Source: Verrucomicrobiota bacterium (GTDB lineage Bacteria > Verrucomicrobiota > Verrucomicrobiia > Opitutales > Opitutaceae). From it: DNA of 64,000 bases. Location of the stretch: NCBI GenBank assembly GCA_016235555.1, contig JACRKC010000086.1, positions 1-64,000 of the forward strand, read 5' to 3'. Position numbers and translations under genes: made by a program. This document shows positions 6,875-16,527 of the stretch, piece after piece. The notes beneath the pieces are model-generated. The model made no database searches. It was not told where the DNA came from and saw only the letters and a list, made by a program, of their open reading frames with translations. Positions within the stretch are counted from its first letter, which is position 1. Each line of letters starts with the position of its first letter.

Positions 6875-9397
6875 ATGATGTTTCCGAATCCCGTGTCGCT
6901 GCCGGTCGCGATCGCCCCCGGGCCCCGATACGCCCTGGCGGGCGTGCTGGCGGCGGCCGTGGTCCTGCTGGGCTGGTGGCTGGTGCGGGCGTGGCGGGCG
7001 CGGACGCGCGAGCTGCGCGAGACGGAGGAGCGCTACCGCGGTTTGTTCGAGCATGGCATCGAGGGCGTCTACGAGAGCCGGCCGGAGGGCGGGTTCCTGC
7101 GGGCCAATCCGGCGATGGCCCGCATGCTCGGCTACGTCAGGCCGGCCGAGCTGCTGCGGCTGACCCCGGCCGAGATGGCGCAGCTTTATCTGTCGGCGTC
7201 GCGGCGGCAGGAGTTTTTCGCCCTGCTCGGGAGCAACGACCGGGTGACGAATTTCGAGTCGGCGGTGCGCCGGCCGGACGGATCGACGATCTGGATCTCG
7301 GAAAACGTGCGCGCGGTGCGGGACGGCACCGGCCGGCTCGCGTATCTGCAGGGCTTCGCGTCCGACGTGACGGCGCACAAGCGGGCCGAACTGGAGTTGC
7401 GCGCGAGCGAGGTGCGCTACCGGATGCTCTTCGAAAACTCGCCGGTGGGGATCGTCGAGCTCAACTCGCTCGACACCATGAAGCGGCTCGAGCAACTGCG
7501 GGCCGAGGGGGTCACGGATCTCGGGGCGTGGCTGCTCGCCCACGCGGGCGAGGCCCGGAGCATCATCGCGCACCTGCCCCTCGCCGGCCTCAATGCGGCG
7601 GCGCTCAAGCTGCTGGGCGCGCACAACCTCGACGAGGTGCGCGGGGCGTTGCCGCGGATTTTCTCCCCGGAGGCGCTGGAGCTGCGGCGGCAGGCGCTGC
7701 TGGCCGTGTGGGCCGGACGCGGGGAGATCGAGGGCGAGACGACCATCACGACGCTCGCCGGGGCGCAGCGGCGCGTCTACGCGCGCTGGTGGATGCCGCA
7801 GGTGGCCGGGCGGCCGCGCGGTGAGCGCACGCAGCTCGCGTTGATCGATCTCACGGCGGTGAAATCGGCCGAGGCGGCGCTTGCGGCGGAGAGCGAGCGG
7901 CTCGCGGTGACGCTGCGGGCGATGACGGAGAGTGTGTTCACCGTGGATTCGGCGGGCATCGTGCAGTTCATCAACGACGCGGCGGGCGCGCTCACGGGCT
8001 GGCCGCCGGCGACCGCGGTCGGACGGCCGCTGGCGGATGTATGCGTGTTGTGCGATGCGAAGACGGACCACCCGATCATCGCGCCGATCGCGACCTCGGT
8101 GGTGGCGGGCCAGCCGGTCGACCTGCCGCCGGGGGCGGCGTTGCGGCCGCGCGACGGGGCGGCGCGCCTCGTCGAAGGCCGGTGCGCGCCGGTGCGCGAT
8201 GCGACGGGCCGGGGACTGGGCGCCGTGCTGGTGTTGCGCGACGTGACGGCGCGATCGCGGCTGGAGGAGGAGATGTTGCGCGCCTCGAAGCTGGAGTCGG
8301 TGGGGGTGCTGGCGGGCGGCATCGCGCACGATTTCAACAACCTGCTCGCGATCATCATGGGCAACCTGACGCTCGCGTTGAACGATGAGGCGACGCGGGT
8401 GGCCGGCGGGCGCTGGCTGAAGGAGGCGGAGCGCGGCACGATCCGGGCCAAGGAGCTCACGCAGCAGCTGCTCACGTTTGCGCGCGGCGGCGATCCGGTG
8501 CGCACGGCGGTGCTGCTGCCCGACGTCGTGCGCGAGGCGGCCGAGTTTGCGCTGCACGGCTCGCCGGTGCGGTGCGAGTTCGACATCGCCGAGGATCTGC
8601 GGCCGGCCGACGCGGACAAGGGCCAGATCGGCCAGGTCGTGCAGAACCTCGTGCTGAACTCGGTGCATGCGATGCCCGGGGGCGGCGTGATCCGGCTGGC
8701 CTTGCGCAACGACCGCGTCGAAGCGGGCGCGGTGCCGCCCCTCGCGGCCGGCGACTACGTCAAGCTGTCCGTGAGCGACACCGGTTGCGGCATCTCGCGC
8801 GAAAATCTGGCGCGCATCTTCGAGCCGTTTTTCACGACCAAGGAGTTTGGCACGGGGCTGGGGCTGGCGACGGTGTTTTCCGTGGTGCAGAAGCATCGCG
8901 GCCACGTGGCGGTCGAATCGGAGGTGGAGCGCGGCTCGACGTTTCATCTGTGGCTGCCGGTGGCCAGGGTGGAACCGCCGCCGGCGGGCAGTTCAGCGGC
9001 GCCGTTCGACCAGCTGGGCGGGCGCGTGCTGTTCATGGACGACGAGGAGCCGATCCGCGAGATGACGGCGGCGCTGTTGAAGCGACTCGGGCTGCAACCG
9101 ACGGTCACGCGGGACGGGGGGGAGGCCGTGCGCGAGTTCGCCCTCGCGCAGATGCGCGGCGAGCCGTTCGACCTCGTGATCATGGACCTCACCGTGCCCG
9201 GCGCGATGGGTGGCGCGGCGGCGATGCAGGAAATCCTGAAACTCGACCCGGGCGCGCGCGGCATCGTGTCGAGCGGGTATTCGAGCGACCCGGTGATGGC
9301 GAATTTCCGGGAACATGGTTTCCGGAGCGCGGTGCCGAAGCCCTACCGGATGGCGGATTTCACGCGCACGCTGCGCGAAGTGCTGGCGGCGAAGTAG
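6875..9397 (+). CDS. Hybrid sensor histidine kinase (TM, three PAS, HisKA, HATPase, receiver), 840 aa
   Basis: After a short N-terminus there is one membrane segment (about 17-38, YALAGVLAAAVVLLGWWLV). It is followed by PAS domains at roughly 48-170, 185-335 and 350-470. The HisKA domain has GIAHDFNN with H485, the NtrB/FixL-like HDFNN subclass. The ATPase domain shows N-box NLVLNSVHAM, DTGCGIS, and GTGLGLATVFSVV. A C-terminal receiver (about 735-838) has DDEE, D771 and K near KPYRM. The start is at the tandem ATGATG (6875/6878). Three PAS domains suggest cytoplasmic signal input. Its receiver could feed the free Hpt at 4749-5087; this is inference. Confidence 0.93.
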   Translation: MMFPNPVSLPVAIAPGPRYALAGVLAAAVVLLGWWLVRAWRARTRELRETEERYRGLFEHGIEGVYESRPEGGFLRANPAMARMLGYVRPAELLRLTPAEMAQLYLSASRRQEFFALLGSNDRVTNFESAVRRPDGSTIWISENVRAVRDGTGRLAYLQGFASDVTAHKRAELELRASEVRYRMLFENSPVGIVELNSLDTMKRLEQLRAEGVTDLGAWLLAHAGEARSIIAHLPLAGLNAAALKLLGAHNLDEVRGALPRIFSPEALELRRQALLAVWAGRGEIEGETTITTLAGAQRRVYARWWMPQVAGRPRGERTQLALIDLTAVKSAEAALAAESERLAVTLRAMTESVFTVDSAGIVQFINDAAGALTGWPPATAVGRPLADVCVLCDAKTDHPIIAPIATSVVAGQPVDLPPGAALRPRDGAARLVEGRCAPVRDATGRGLGAVLVLRDVTARSRLEEEMLRASKLESVGVLAGGIAHDFNNLLAIIMGNLTLALNDEATRVAGGRWLKEAERGTIRAKELTQQLLTFARGGDPVRTAVLLPDVVREAAEFALHGSPVRCEFDIAEDLRPADADKGQIGQVVQNLVLNSVHAMPGGGVIRLALRNDRVEAGAVPPLAAGDYVKLSVSDTGCGISRENLARIFEPFFTTKEFGTGLGLATVFSVVQKHRGHVAVESEVERGSTFHLWLPVARVEPPPAGSSAAPFDQLGGRVLFMDDEEPIREMTAALLKRLGLQPTVTRDGGEAVREFALAQMRGEPFDLVIMDLTVPGAMGGAAAMQEILKLDPGARGIVSSGYSSDPVMANFREHGFRSAVPKPYRMADFTRTLREVLAAK

Positions 9398-9457
9398 CGC
9401 CCGACGGCGGTGGCTCGCTGGTTGCACTGGCGGCGGGTTGCTGCATGTTCGGCGCCC

Positions 9458-9892
9458 ATGAAACGCTGGCTGACCCTTCTGCTTCTCGCGGGTTTTGCGG
9501 GTGCGCTCGTGCGCGGCGCGGCGGACGAGGGCCTGCGGGCGAGCAAACCGGAGGTGCGGAAGGCGGTCATCGCGGTGATCGAGGCGCAGCTCGCGGCGTT
9601 TCGCGGCGGGGATTTCAACAAGGCCTACAGTTTTGCCGCGGCGGAGCTCAGGGCGCAGAAACCGATCCAGCTTTTCATGAGCATCGTGCGGTCGAGCTAT
9701 CCGGAAATCTGGACGAACCGGCGGGCCGAGTGCGGCGTCGTGCGCGACAACGGCACCCTGGCCAGGCTGCTGGTGACCGTTTCCGGCCAGGACGGCGAGG
9801 CCACTTACGACTACACGCTCGTGCGCGAACGCGCCGGGTGGCGGATCCGCGACGTGCTCCGCCACGAGCCGAAGAAGGCGCAGAAAGTGTGA
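9458..9892 (+). CDS. Exported DUF4864-like protein, 144 aa
   Basis: A signal peptide is visible (MKRWLTLLLLAGFAGALVRG, cleavage near RGAAD). The mature part has the pattern AVIEAQLAAFRGGDFNKAYSFAA..ELRAQ, which I recognise from DUF4864, ending in a DYTLVRERAGWRIRDV segment. The fold is probably NTF2-like. Function is unknown. The start is the ATG that directly opens the signal peptide. It follows the hybrid kinase by 60 bp on the same strand and may be co-transcribed with it. Confidence 0.75.
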   Translation: MKRWLTLLLLAGFAGALVRGAADEGLRASKPEVRKAVIAVIEAQLAAFRGGDFNKAYSFAAAELRAQKPIQLFMSIVRSSYPEIWTNRRAECGVVRDNGTLARLLVTVSGQDGEATYDYTLVRERAGWRIRDVLRHEPKKAQKV

Positions 9893-9933
9893 ACCGGGTC
9901 CGGCGTCCGCCGGGTGCCGCGCGCCGGGGAGGG

Positions 9934-10067
9934 TGTGACTCAAACTGAGGTCAGTGATTTGTAGCGGCGGTCTATGACCGCCGAACGAATCCCCTTGGCG
10001 CAACGACGGCGGTCACAGTCCGCCGCTACAACCGAGGCATTCGAGAACCGACCTCAGTTTGAGTTAC
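9934..10067. repeat. Composite palindromic repeat, family A copy with type 1 arms
   Basis: The outer arms TGTGACTCAAACTGAGGTCA and its counterpart ACCTCAGTTTGAGTTAC (ending 10067) are reverse complements. Inside sits the hairpin core TGTAGCGGCGGTCTATGACC at about 9960, and its inverted partner CGGCGGTCACAGTCCGCCGC near 10006. Another full copy with the same arms is at 59736-59869. It separates the DUF4864-like gene from the Wsp-type operon. Confidence 0.9.
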
Positions 10068-10185
10068 GCCGCGCCGGGGGGGGGGCCGGCGCGTCGTTCC
10101 TTGCGTTGATTCGCGCGGCCGCCACAGTGGGGCGACTGGCGGACCGGCCGCTGGTGCCGCCCCGTTGTCCGCCTCCCGCCGCATT

Positions 10186-11898
10186 ATGAAAAACCTCTCC
10201 ATCTCCCAACGCCTGTTCGCCCTGCTCGGTGCGCTCGTGGGCGCCCTGGCGCTGGCGCTCGTCATCGTGATCCGGGCCGAAGTGCGCAGTCGCGAGGCGG
10301 TCGACCAGCGCGAAAACACGCTGACGGGGGCCGATCGCATCCGCTACGACATGCTCCAGATGAGCGATGCCATGCGCGGCATGCTCGTGGAAGCGGCGCC
10401 CGAGGCGGAGCGGCAGCGCAAGATCGCCGCCGACGAGGATCTCGTGAAGGCTGTCGCCGAGACCAAGGCGCTGCTGGCCGAGCATCCGGAAGCCGTGCGG
10501 GCGCTGGAGGCCATCGGCGAGTTCGACGACAAGAAGCTCAACCAGCTCGAGAACCAGTTCATGGATCTCGCCGTGAAGGATCGCGCGGCGGCGCTGGCGT
10601 TCTACGCCGCGAGCTACCTGCCGGCCCGGACCGAGCAGGACAAGCTGGTGGCGAATTTCATCGCGCTGGCGCGGGCCGAGACCGGCGCGGAGGTCGAGCA
10701 GGCGGCAAGGAGCCGCAATGCGGCGCTCTGGGGCGGCGCGTTCCTGCTGCTGCTCGGGATCGGCGCCGGCGTCTGGCTGGCCCGTTCGCTCAGCCGCCCG
10801 GTGCAGGCGCTGGCGGCGGCCGCCGTGGTCGTGAGCGAGGGCGATCTGTCGGTCGCCCTGCCGGTGCGCGACTCGACCGACGAGATCGGCCAGCTCACGC
10901 AGGCGTTTGCGCGGCTGGTGGCGGCGCTGCGGTCGTTCAGCGACGCCGCGAACCGCGTGGCCGCGGGCGACCTCACGGTCGAGTTCAAGCCGCAGTCCGC
11001 GCGCGATGTGATGGGCAACGCGCTCGCCGAGATGGCCCGCAAACTCGGCGGGCTCGTGGGCGAGGTGCAGCGTTCGAGCGTGGCCGTGTCGGCCGCGATC
11101 AACGAGGTGGCCGCGACCGCGAAGCAGCAGCAGACGACGGCCAACGAGGTGGCCGCGACGACGACGGAGATCAGCGCGACGGCGAAGGAGATTTCCGCGA
11201 CATCGAAGGATCTGGCGCAGACCGTGGCGCACGTGAGCGAGGGGGCGCAGCAGGCGGCGGCGCTGGCCGACAACGGCCGCGAGTCCATCGGGCGCATGGA
11301 CGAGACGATGCGGCGGGTGACGGAGGCGGCCGGCGGCATCAACTCGCGGCTGACCGTGCTCAACGACAAGGCGGCCAACATCGGCTCGGTGGTGACGACC
11401 ATCGCCAAGGTGGCCGACCAGACCAACCTGCTTTCCCTCAATGCGGCGATCGAGGCGGAAAAGGCGGGCGAATACGGCCGCGGTTTCGCGGTCGTGGCCA
11501 CGGAAATCCGGCGGCTCGCCGACCAGACCGCGGCGGCCACGGTGGACATCGAGCAACTGGTGAAGGAAATCCAGAGTGCGGTCACCGCCGGCGTGATGGG
11601 GATGGACAAATTCTCCGAGGAAGTTCGCCGGGGCGTGACCGACGTGGAGAAGGTGGCCGGGCAGCTCGCGCAGATCATCCAGCACGTGCAGTCGATCACG
11701 CCGCGCATCGGCGCGGTGAGCGAGGGCATGCAGGCGCAGTCGACGGGCGCGCAGCAGATCAGCGAGGCGCTCGGGCAGCTCGGCGAGGCGGCGCGGCAGA
11801 CCGCCGAATCGCTGCGGCAGAGCAACGAGACGGTGCAGCGGCTCGACGAGGTGTCGCGCGGTCTGCGGGCGGGCACGGAGAAGTTCAAGACGCGATAG
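10186..11898 (+). CDS. wspA: WspA-like methyl-accepting chemotaxis receptor, 570 aa
   Basis: This is the signal-input receptor of a Wsp-type array. There is a membrane segment at 11-29, a helical periplasmic domain of about 150 residues, and a second membrane segment near 183-202. Tandem HAMP units follow ([10 protein letters not shown].., then [11 protein letters not shown]), then a long signalling coiled coil. The receptor tip [20 protein letters not shown] and [17 protein letters not shown] are intact. The start is the ATG at MKNLSISQ. It is the first gene of a seven-gene run, all in order wspA-B-C-D-E-F plus output. Periplasmic length and gene order fit WspA rather than a flagellar chemotaxis receptor. 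Confidence 0.93.
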   Translation: MKNLSISQRLFALLGALVGALALALVIVIRAEVRSREAVDQRENTLTGADRIRYDMLQMSDAMRGMLVEAAPEAERQRKIAADEDLVKAVAETKALLAEHPEAVRALEAIGEFDDKKLNQLENQFMDLAVKDRAAALAFYAASYLPARTEQDKLVANFIALARAETGAEVEQAARSRNAALWGGAFLLLLGIGAGVWLARSLSRPVQALAAAAVVVSEGDLSVALPVRDSTDEIGQLTQAFARLVAALRSFSDAANRVAAGDLTVEFKPQSARDVMGNALAEMARKLGGLVGEVQRSSVAVSAAINEVAATAKQQQTTANEVAATTTEISATAKEISATSKDLAQTVAHVSEGAQQAAALADNGRESIGRMDETMRRVTEAAGGINSRLTVLNDKAANIGSVVTTIAKVADQTNLLSLNAAIEAEKAGEYGRGFAVVATEIRRLADQTAAATVDIEQLVKEIQSAVTAGVMGMDKFSEEVRRGVTDVEKVAGQLAQIIQHVQSITPRIGAVSEGMQAQSTGAQQISEALGQLGEAARQTAESLRQSNETVQRLDEVSRGLRAGTEKFKTR

Positions 11899-11919
11899 CC
11901 GGCGCGCGCGTCCCCGCCG

Positions 11920-12387
11920 ATGTTGTTTCTGCTCTTCCAACTCGGGGCCGACCGCTACGCGCTTCCGGCCGCGGAGGTGGCCGAGGTGCTGCCGTTGGTG
12001 GCGCTCAAGGGCGTGCCGGGCGCGCCGGCGGGCGTGGCGGGCCTGATCGACTACCGCGGCACCGCGGTGCCCGTGATCGACCTGTGCGCCTTGGCGCTGG
12101 GCCGGGCGGCGGCGCGGCGCGTGAGCACGCGCGTGCTGATGGTGCGCCACCCGCTCGCGCGCGGCGACGGGCGGCTGCTCGGCGTGATCGTGGAGCGCGC
12201 CACGGAGACGCTGGCACGTGCGCCGGGGGATTTCCAGGCCACGGGCCTCGCGGGCGAAGGCGCGCGCTACCTCGGCCCCGTGGTGCACGATCCGCGCGGG
12301 CTCATCCAGCGGGTGGAAATCGGCGCGCTGCTCACGCCGGCGCTGCGCGCGGCGTTGTTTCCGCCGGAAACGGAGGCGGTGCGATGA
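11920..12387 (+). CDS. wspB: CheW-like adaptor (WspB position), 155 aa
   Basis: This is a single CheW domain: FQLGADRYALPAAEVAEVLP at the start, then GVAGLIDYRGTAVPVIDL in the position of the CheW NLRG/P-I-DL motif. It couples receptor and CheA-type kinase in the array. It begins 21 bp after the receptor, and its end overlaps the CheR gene by 4 bp (ATGA). Two CheW genes flanking cheR is the Wsp arrangement. Confidence 0.9.
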   Translation: MLFLLFQLGADRYALPAAEVAEVLPLVALKGVPGAPAGVAGLIDYRGTAVPVIDLCALALGRAAARRVSTRVLMVRHPLARGDGRLLGVIVERATETLARAPGDFQATGLAGEGARYLGPVVHDPRGLIQRVEIGALLTPALRAALFPPETEAVR

Positions 12388-13613
12388 ACCTCGCGGCAAT
12401 CGAAACCTGGCTGCAGGAGCACGCCGGTCTCGTGCCCGCGAGCCTCGGACCCGGCGCGGTGGCCCGCGCATTGCGTGATCGAGCCGCCGATACGCGTTGC
12501 ACCGGGGTCGAGGAGTATTTCGGGCGGCTGATGAACGACGCGACCGAACAGCAGGAGTTCATCGACCGGGTGATCGTGCCCGAGACGTGGTTCTTCCGCG
12601 ACCGGCCGGCGCTGGATGCGCTCGCGCGCCACGTGGCGGAAACCTGGGGGCCGGCGCATCCGGGGGGAACGTTCCGGGCGTTGTGCGTGCCGTGTTCGAC
12701 GGGGGAGGAGCCCTACTCGCTGGCGATGGCGCTGGCGCTGGCGGACTGGCCGCTGGCGCGCGTGCGCATCGAGGCGGTCGACATCAGCCGCGGCGGCCTG
12801 GCGCGGGCGCGGGAGGGGCGCTTCGGGCGGAATTCGTTTCGCGGGAGCGAGCCGGCGTTTCGCGACGGGTTCATGACGCCGGTCGGGGCCGAGTCGTGGC
12901 GCGTCAACGAAGCGGTGCGCGCGTGCGTGGCGTTCGAGGCGGGGAACCTGCTCGCGCCGGATTTCGCGGCGGGCCGCGGCAGCTACGATGCGGTGCTGTG
13001 CCGCAACCTGCTCATCTATTTCGACCGGCCCACGCAGGATCGCGCGGTGCGCGTGCTGGAGCGGTTGCTCGCGCCCGGGGCGTGGATCGCGGTCGGGCCG
13101 GCGGAGCCGGTGCTGCTGTTCCAGCACGGCTTCAAGGCGCTGAAGGTCGAGGGCGGTTTCCTGTTGCACAAGCCGCCGCCGGAGCCGGCCGCGCCGCCGC
13201 GCGCGATACCGCCGCGGGGGAGCGCGCCTGCGCCGGTGCGCGCGTCCGCGCCGCGCCCGGCAGTGCGGCCGCCGAAACCCGCGCCGGTGGCCGTGCCGCC
13301 GGACCTGACGCTCGCGCGCGTGCAGCAGCTCGCCGATGCCGGCCGGCTGCGCGAAGCGGACGAGGCGGGCGGGCAGCTGCTCCAGCGCGACGGGGCGACG
13401 CCGGCGCTGCTGTTCCTGCTCGCGGTCGTGGCCGAGGCGGCGGGTGACGTGCGCCGCGCGGAGGCGTTTTTCCGCAAGACGCTCTACCTCGCGCCGCGGC
13501 ACACGGAAGCGCTCGCGCACCTGGCGCTGCTGGCGGAGAAGCACGGCGATGCGCGCGCGGCGCGGGTGTTGCGTGAACGCGCGCAGCGCGCGCTCGGGCA
13601 GGAGGCCGTATGA
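12384..13613 (+). CDS. wspC: CheR methyltransferase with C-terminal TPR (WspC-like), 409 aa
   Basis: This SAM-dependent enzyme methylates receptor glutamates. The N-terminal CheR helical part contains FIDRVIVPETWFFRD. The SAM-binding core shows CVPCSTGEEPYSLAMAL, then VDISRGGL and YDAVLCRNLLIYFD. After about residue 275 comes a proline/alanine linker. A TPR-like C-terminus follows (LTLARVQQLADAGRLREADE, then a second repeat with AEAFFRKTLYLAPRH), matching the WspC architecture. The start ATG overlaps the preceding CheW by 4 bp. Confidence 0.93.
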   Translation: MNLAAIETWLQEHAGLVPASLGPGAVARALRDRAADTRCTGVEEYFGRLMNDATEQQEFIDRVIVPETWFFRDRPALDALARHVAETWGPAHPGGTFRALCVPCSTGEEPYSLAMALALADWPLARVRIEAVDISRGGLARAREGRFGRNSFRGSEPAFRDGFMTPVGAESWRVNEAVRACVAFEAGNLLAPDFAAGRGSYDAVLCRNLLIYFDRPTQDRAVRVLERLLAPGAWIAVGPAEPVLLFQHGFKALKVEGGFLLHKPPPEPAAPPRAIPPRGSAPAPVRASAPRPAVRPPKPAPVAVPPDLTLARVQQLADAGRLREADEAGGQLLQRDGATPALLFLLAVVAEAAGDVRRAEAFFRKTLYLAPRHTEALAHLALLAEKHGDARAARVLRERAQRALGQEAV

Positions 13614-14254
13614 GCGGAGCCGCGGCGCACGACTGCTGGAAACGCATCGGCACCTGGGGCGACCGGTCGTGCCCGGAGCTCAAGCTGCACATCCACTGCC
13701 GCAACTGCCCCGTCTACTCCGAGGCGGCGGCGCGGCTGCTGGACGCGCCCGTGCCCGAGGCCTATCTCGCGCAGAACGCCCGGCACTACGCACAGGCCAA
13801 GACCGTGGCGCGGCCCGGCACGCGATCGGCGGTCATCTTCCGCCTCGCGGGCGAATGGCTGGCGCTGCCGACCGCGGTCTTCCGCGAAATCGCCACGCCG
13901 CGGCCGGTGCATTCGCTGCCGCACCGTCGCGACCGGGTCGTGCTCGGCGTGGCCAACATCCGCGGCGAACTGCTCGTGTGCGTGTCGCTCGCCGCCGCGC
14001 TCGGCATCCCCGGACAGGCGCCCGCGGGGCTGCGGCTCGCGGTGATGGCGCGCGAGGGCGCGCGCTTCGTGTTTCCCGCCGACGAGGTGGCGGGCCTGCA
14101 CCGGTTCGACGACGCCGACCTCGCGCCCGTGCCGGCGACGCTCGCGCACGCCCAGGCGGTCTACACCCGCGGCATCCTCGGCTGGAACGGCCGGCCCGTC
14201 GGCGTGCTCGACGACCAACTCCTCTTCCACACGTTGAACCGCAGCCTCGCATGA
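13610..14254 (+). CDS. wspD: CheW-like adaptor with N-terminal cysteine cluster (WspD-like), 214 aa
   Basis: This is the second CheW of the array. The first 40 residues carry the WspD-type cysteine motif: CWKRIGTWGDRSC, then HIHCRNCPVYS, giving four cysteines and two histidines that could bind metal. The CheW domain follows (about 75-210), with GVANIRGELLVCVSLA. It overlaps both neighbours by 4 bp. The function of the cysteine cluster is not known to me. Confidence 0.92.
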   Translation: MSGAAAHDCWKRIGTWGDRSCPELKLHIHCRNCPVYSEAAARLLDAPVPEAYLAQNARHYAQAKTVARPGTRSAVIFRLAGEWLALPTAVFREIATPRPVHSLPHRRDRVVLGVANIRGELLVCVSLAAALGIPGQAPAGLRLAVMAREGARFVFPADEVAGLHRFDDADLAPVPATLAHAQAVYTRGILGWNGRPVGVLDDQLLFHTLNRSLA

Positions 14255-16527
14255 GCCAGGGCCTCTCCGACATGTCGATGACCGAGCTCTTCCGCCTCGA
14301 GGCGGAGACGGCGCTCGCCGCGATCACCGACGGCCTGCTCGCGCTCGAGCAGGGCGACACGTCGCACCTCGAGGCGATGATGCGCGCGGCGCACTCGCTG
14401 AAGGGCGCGGCGCGCATCGTGGGTTTCGCGGCCGCCGTGCAGGCATCGCACGCGATGGAGGACTGCTTCGTGGCGGCGCAGCGCGGCGAAGTCGCGCTCG
14501 GCCGCGCCCACATCGACCGGCTGCTCGTCGGCGTCGATCTGCTCGGCCGCATCGCGAAATCCACCGAAGCCGAGGTTGCGCAATGGGACCGCGAGAAACG
14601 TCCGGAAGTGGACGCGTTTCTCGCCTCGCTCAAGAACGTCCCGGAGGAAGGCACGGCGACGCCCGCGCCACCGCCGGCCTCCGCCCACGCGCCGGAGCCG
14701 GTGACCGCTCCCGCGGCGGCACCGGACCCGGTGGCGACGGAACAGAAGGCGAGTGACGGCCCGAAGGCCGGCGACTCGCGCGTGCTGCGCGTCACCGCGG
14801 ACAACCTCAACCGCCTGCTCGGGCTCGCGGGCGAGTCGCTGGTGGAGTCGCGCTGGCTGCGGCCTTATGGTGCCGCGGTGCTGCGGCTGAAGCGCATGCA
14901 CCACGACCTCACGCTGTCGCTGGATCAACTGCGCGACCGGCTGGCGGCCGGCACGCCCGACGAGCGGGTGAAGGAGGCGTTCGTCGAGTCGCAGCGCCGG
15001 CTGGCGCTGTGCCGCGACTATCTGGCGGAGCGGTTGGTGGAGCTCGACACGTTCGACCGGCGCTCGACCAACCTGGCGCACCGCCTTTACGGCGAGGCGC
15101 TCGCGGTGCGGATGCGGCCGTTTGCGGACGGCATCGCGGGGTTTCCGCGCATGGTGCGCGATGTCGCCCGGCAGCTCGGCAAGGAGGTGAAGCTCACCGT
15201 GCAGGGCCAGGACACGCAGGTGGACCGCGACATCCTCGAAAAACTCGAGGCACCGCTCGGGCACCTGCTGCGCAACTCCGTGGACCACGGCATCGAGTCC
15301 GCCGGCGAGCGTGCCGCCGCGGGCAAGCCCCCCGCCGGCGCGATCCGGCTGGAGGCGCGGCACCGCGCCGGCGTGCTGCTCATCACCGTGAGCGACGACG
15401 GGCGCGGCGCCGATCTCGAAAAGATCCGTGCGGCGGTCCTCCGCCGGAAGCTCGTCTCCGCCGGGATGGCGCCGAAGCTGAGCGAGGCGGAGTTGCTGGA
15501 GTTTCTGTTCCTGCCGGGTTTCACGGTGAAGGAGGCCGTGACGGAAATTTCCGGTCGCGGCGTGGGCCTCGATGTCGTGCAGAGCATGGTGAAGGGCGTG
15601 CGCGGCACGGTGCGCGTGATCTCGACGCCGGGGCAGGGGATGCGTTTTCAACTGCAGCTGCCGCTGACGCTCTCGGTCGTGCGCGCGCTGCTGGTCGAGA
15701 TCGGCGGCGAGCCCTACGCGGTGCCGCTCGGATTCATCGCGCGCACGGTGCGCGTGCCGCAGAGCGGGGTCGCGTCGACCGAGGGCCGGCAGCATTTCGC
15801 GATGGACGGACGGCGCGTGGGCCTGGTGTCGGCGCACCAGTTGCTCGGGCGCGAGGGCGCGCCGCCGGGCGACGAGCTGCCGGTGGTGGTCATCGGCGAG
15901 GGCGAGCACCGCTACGGCGTGGTCGTCGACCGGTTCGTGGGCGAGCGCGAACTGGTCGTGCAGCCGCTCGATCCGCGGCTGGGCAAGATCAAGGACATCG
16001 CCGCCGGCGCGTTGATGGAAGACGGCGCCCCGGTGCTGATCCTTGACGTCGAGGATCTCGTGCGCTCGGTGGAGAAGTTTGCGCTCGCGGGGCAGTTGAG
16101 TGCGGTGCACACGGCGGGGCACGCGCACACGGCGGCGGCGCGCAAGCGCGTGCTGGTCGTCGACGACTCGCTCACGGTGCGCGAACTGGAGCGCAAGCTG
16201 CTCGAGTCGCGCGGTTACGCGGTCGAGGTGGCGGTGGACGGCATGGACGGCTGGAACGCCGTGCGCACGGGCGCGTTCGCCCTCGTCATCACCGACGTGG
16301 ACATGCCGCGGCTCGATGGCATCGAGCTCACCAAGCTCATCAAGCAGGATGCCAAGCTGCGCGCGCTGCCGGTGATGATCGTCTCCTACAAGGACCGCGA
16401 GGAGGACCGGCGCCGCGGGCTCGAGGCGGGCGCCGACTATTATCTCACCAAGGGCAGCTTCCACGACGAGACGATGCTGCATGCCGTGGCCGACCTGATC
16501 GGCGCGGCGCAGGAGGCGCCCGCATGA
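14251..16527 (+). CDS. wspE: CheA-type histidine kinase with C-terminal receiver (WspE-like), 758 aa
   Basis: The domains in order are as follows. The Hpt domain has H48 in [15 protein letters not shown] linker rich in A and P covers about 130-175. The dimerisation/HATPase core has [23 protein letters not shown] and [10 protein letters not shown] CheW-like regulatory domain covers about 465-600. A receiver covers about 630-750 with DDS and phosphoacceptor D682 in ITDVDMPR. This is the WspE architecture, with the receiver on the same chain as the kinase. The start ATG overlaps the CheW gene by 4 bp. It should phosphorylate its own receiver, the CheB-type enzyme and the receiver-bearing output protein at 17570. 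Confidence 0.94.
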   Translation: MSQGLSDMSMTELFRLEAETALAAITDGLLALEQGDTSHLEAMMRAAHSLKGAARIVGFAAAVQASHAMEDCFVAAQRGEVALGRAHIDRLLVGVDLLGRIAKSTEAEVAQWDREKRPEVDAFLASLKNVPEEGTATPAPPPASAHAPEPVTAPAAAPDPVATEQKASDGPKAGDSRVLRVTADNLNRLLGLAGESLVESRWLRPYGAAVLRLKRMHHDLTLSLDQLRDRLAAGTPDERVKEAFVESQRRLALCRDYLAERLVELDTFDRRSTNLAHRLYGEALAVRMRPFADGIAGFPRMVRDVARQLGKEVKLTVQGQDTQVDRDILEKLEAPLGHLLRNSVDHGIESAGERAAAGKPPAGAIRLEARHRAGVLLITVSDDGRGADLEKIRAAVLRRKLVSAGMAPKLSEAELLEFLFLPGFTVKEAVTEISGRGVGLDVVQSMVKGVRGTVRVISTPGQGMRFQLQLPLTLSVVRALLVEIGGEPYAVPLGFIARTVRVPQSGVASTEGRQHFAMDGRRVGLVSAHQLLGREGAPPGDELPVVVIGEGEHRYGVVVDRFVGERELVVQPLDPRLGKIKDIAAGALMEDGAPVLILDVEDLVRSVEKFALAGQLSAVHTAGHAHTAAARKRVLVVDDSLTVRELERKLLESRGYAVEVAVDGMDGWNAVRTGAFALVITDVDMPRLDGIELTKLIKQDAKLRALPVMIVSYKDREEDRRRGLEAGADYYLTKGSFHDETMLHAVADLIGAAQEAPA

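Noticed and set aside
6785-8947. Long minus-strand open frame (about 720 codons) opposite the hybrid kinase
   Set aside because: Composition is dominated by R, H, A and P with no recognisable domain. The plus strand there encodes a kinase with all motifs. High GC keeps antisense frames open.
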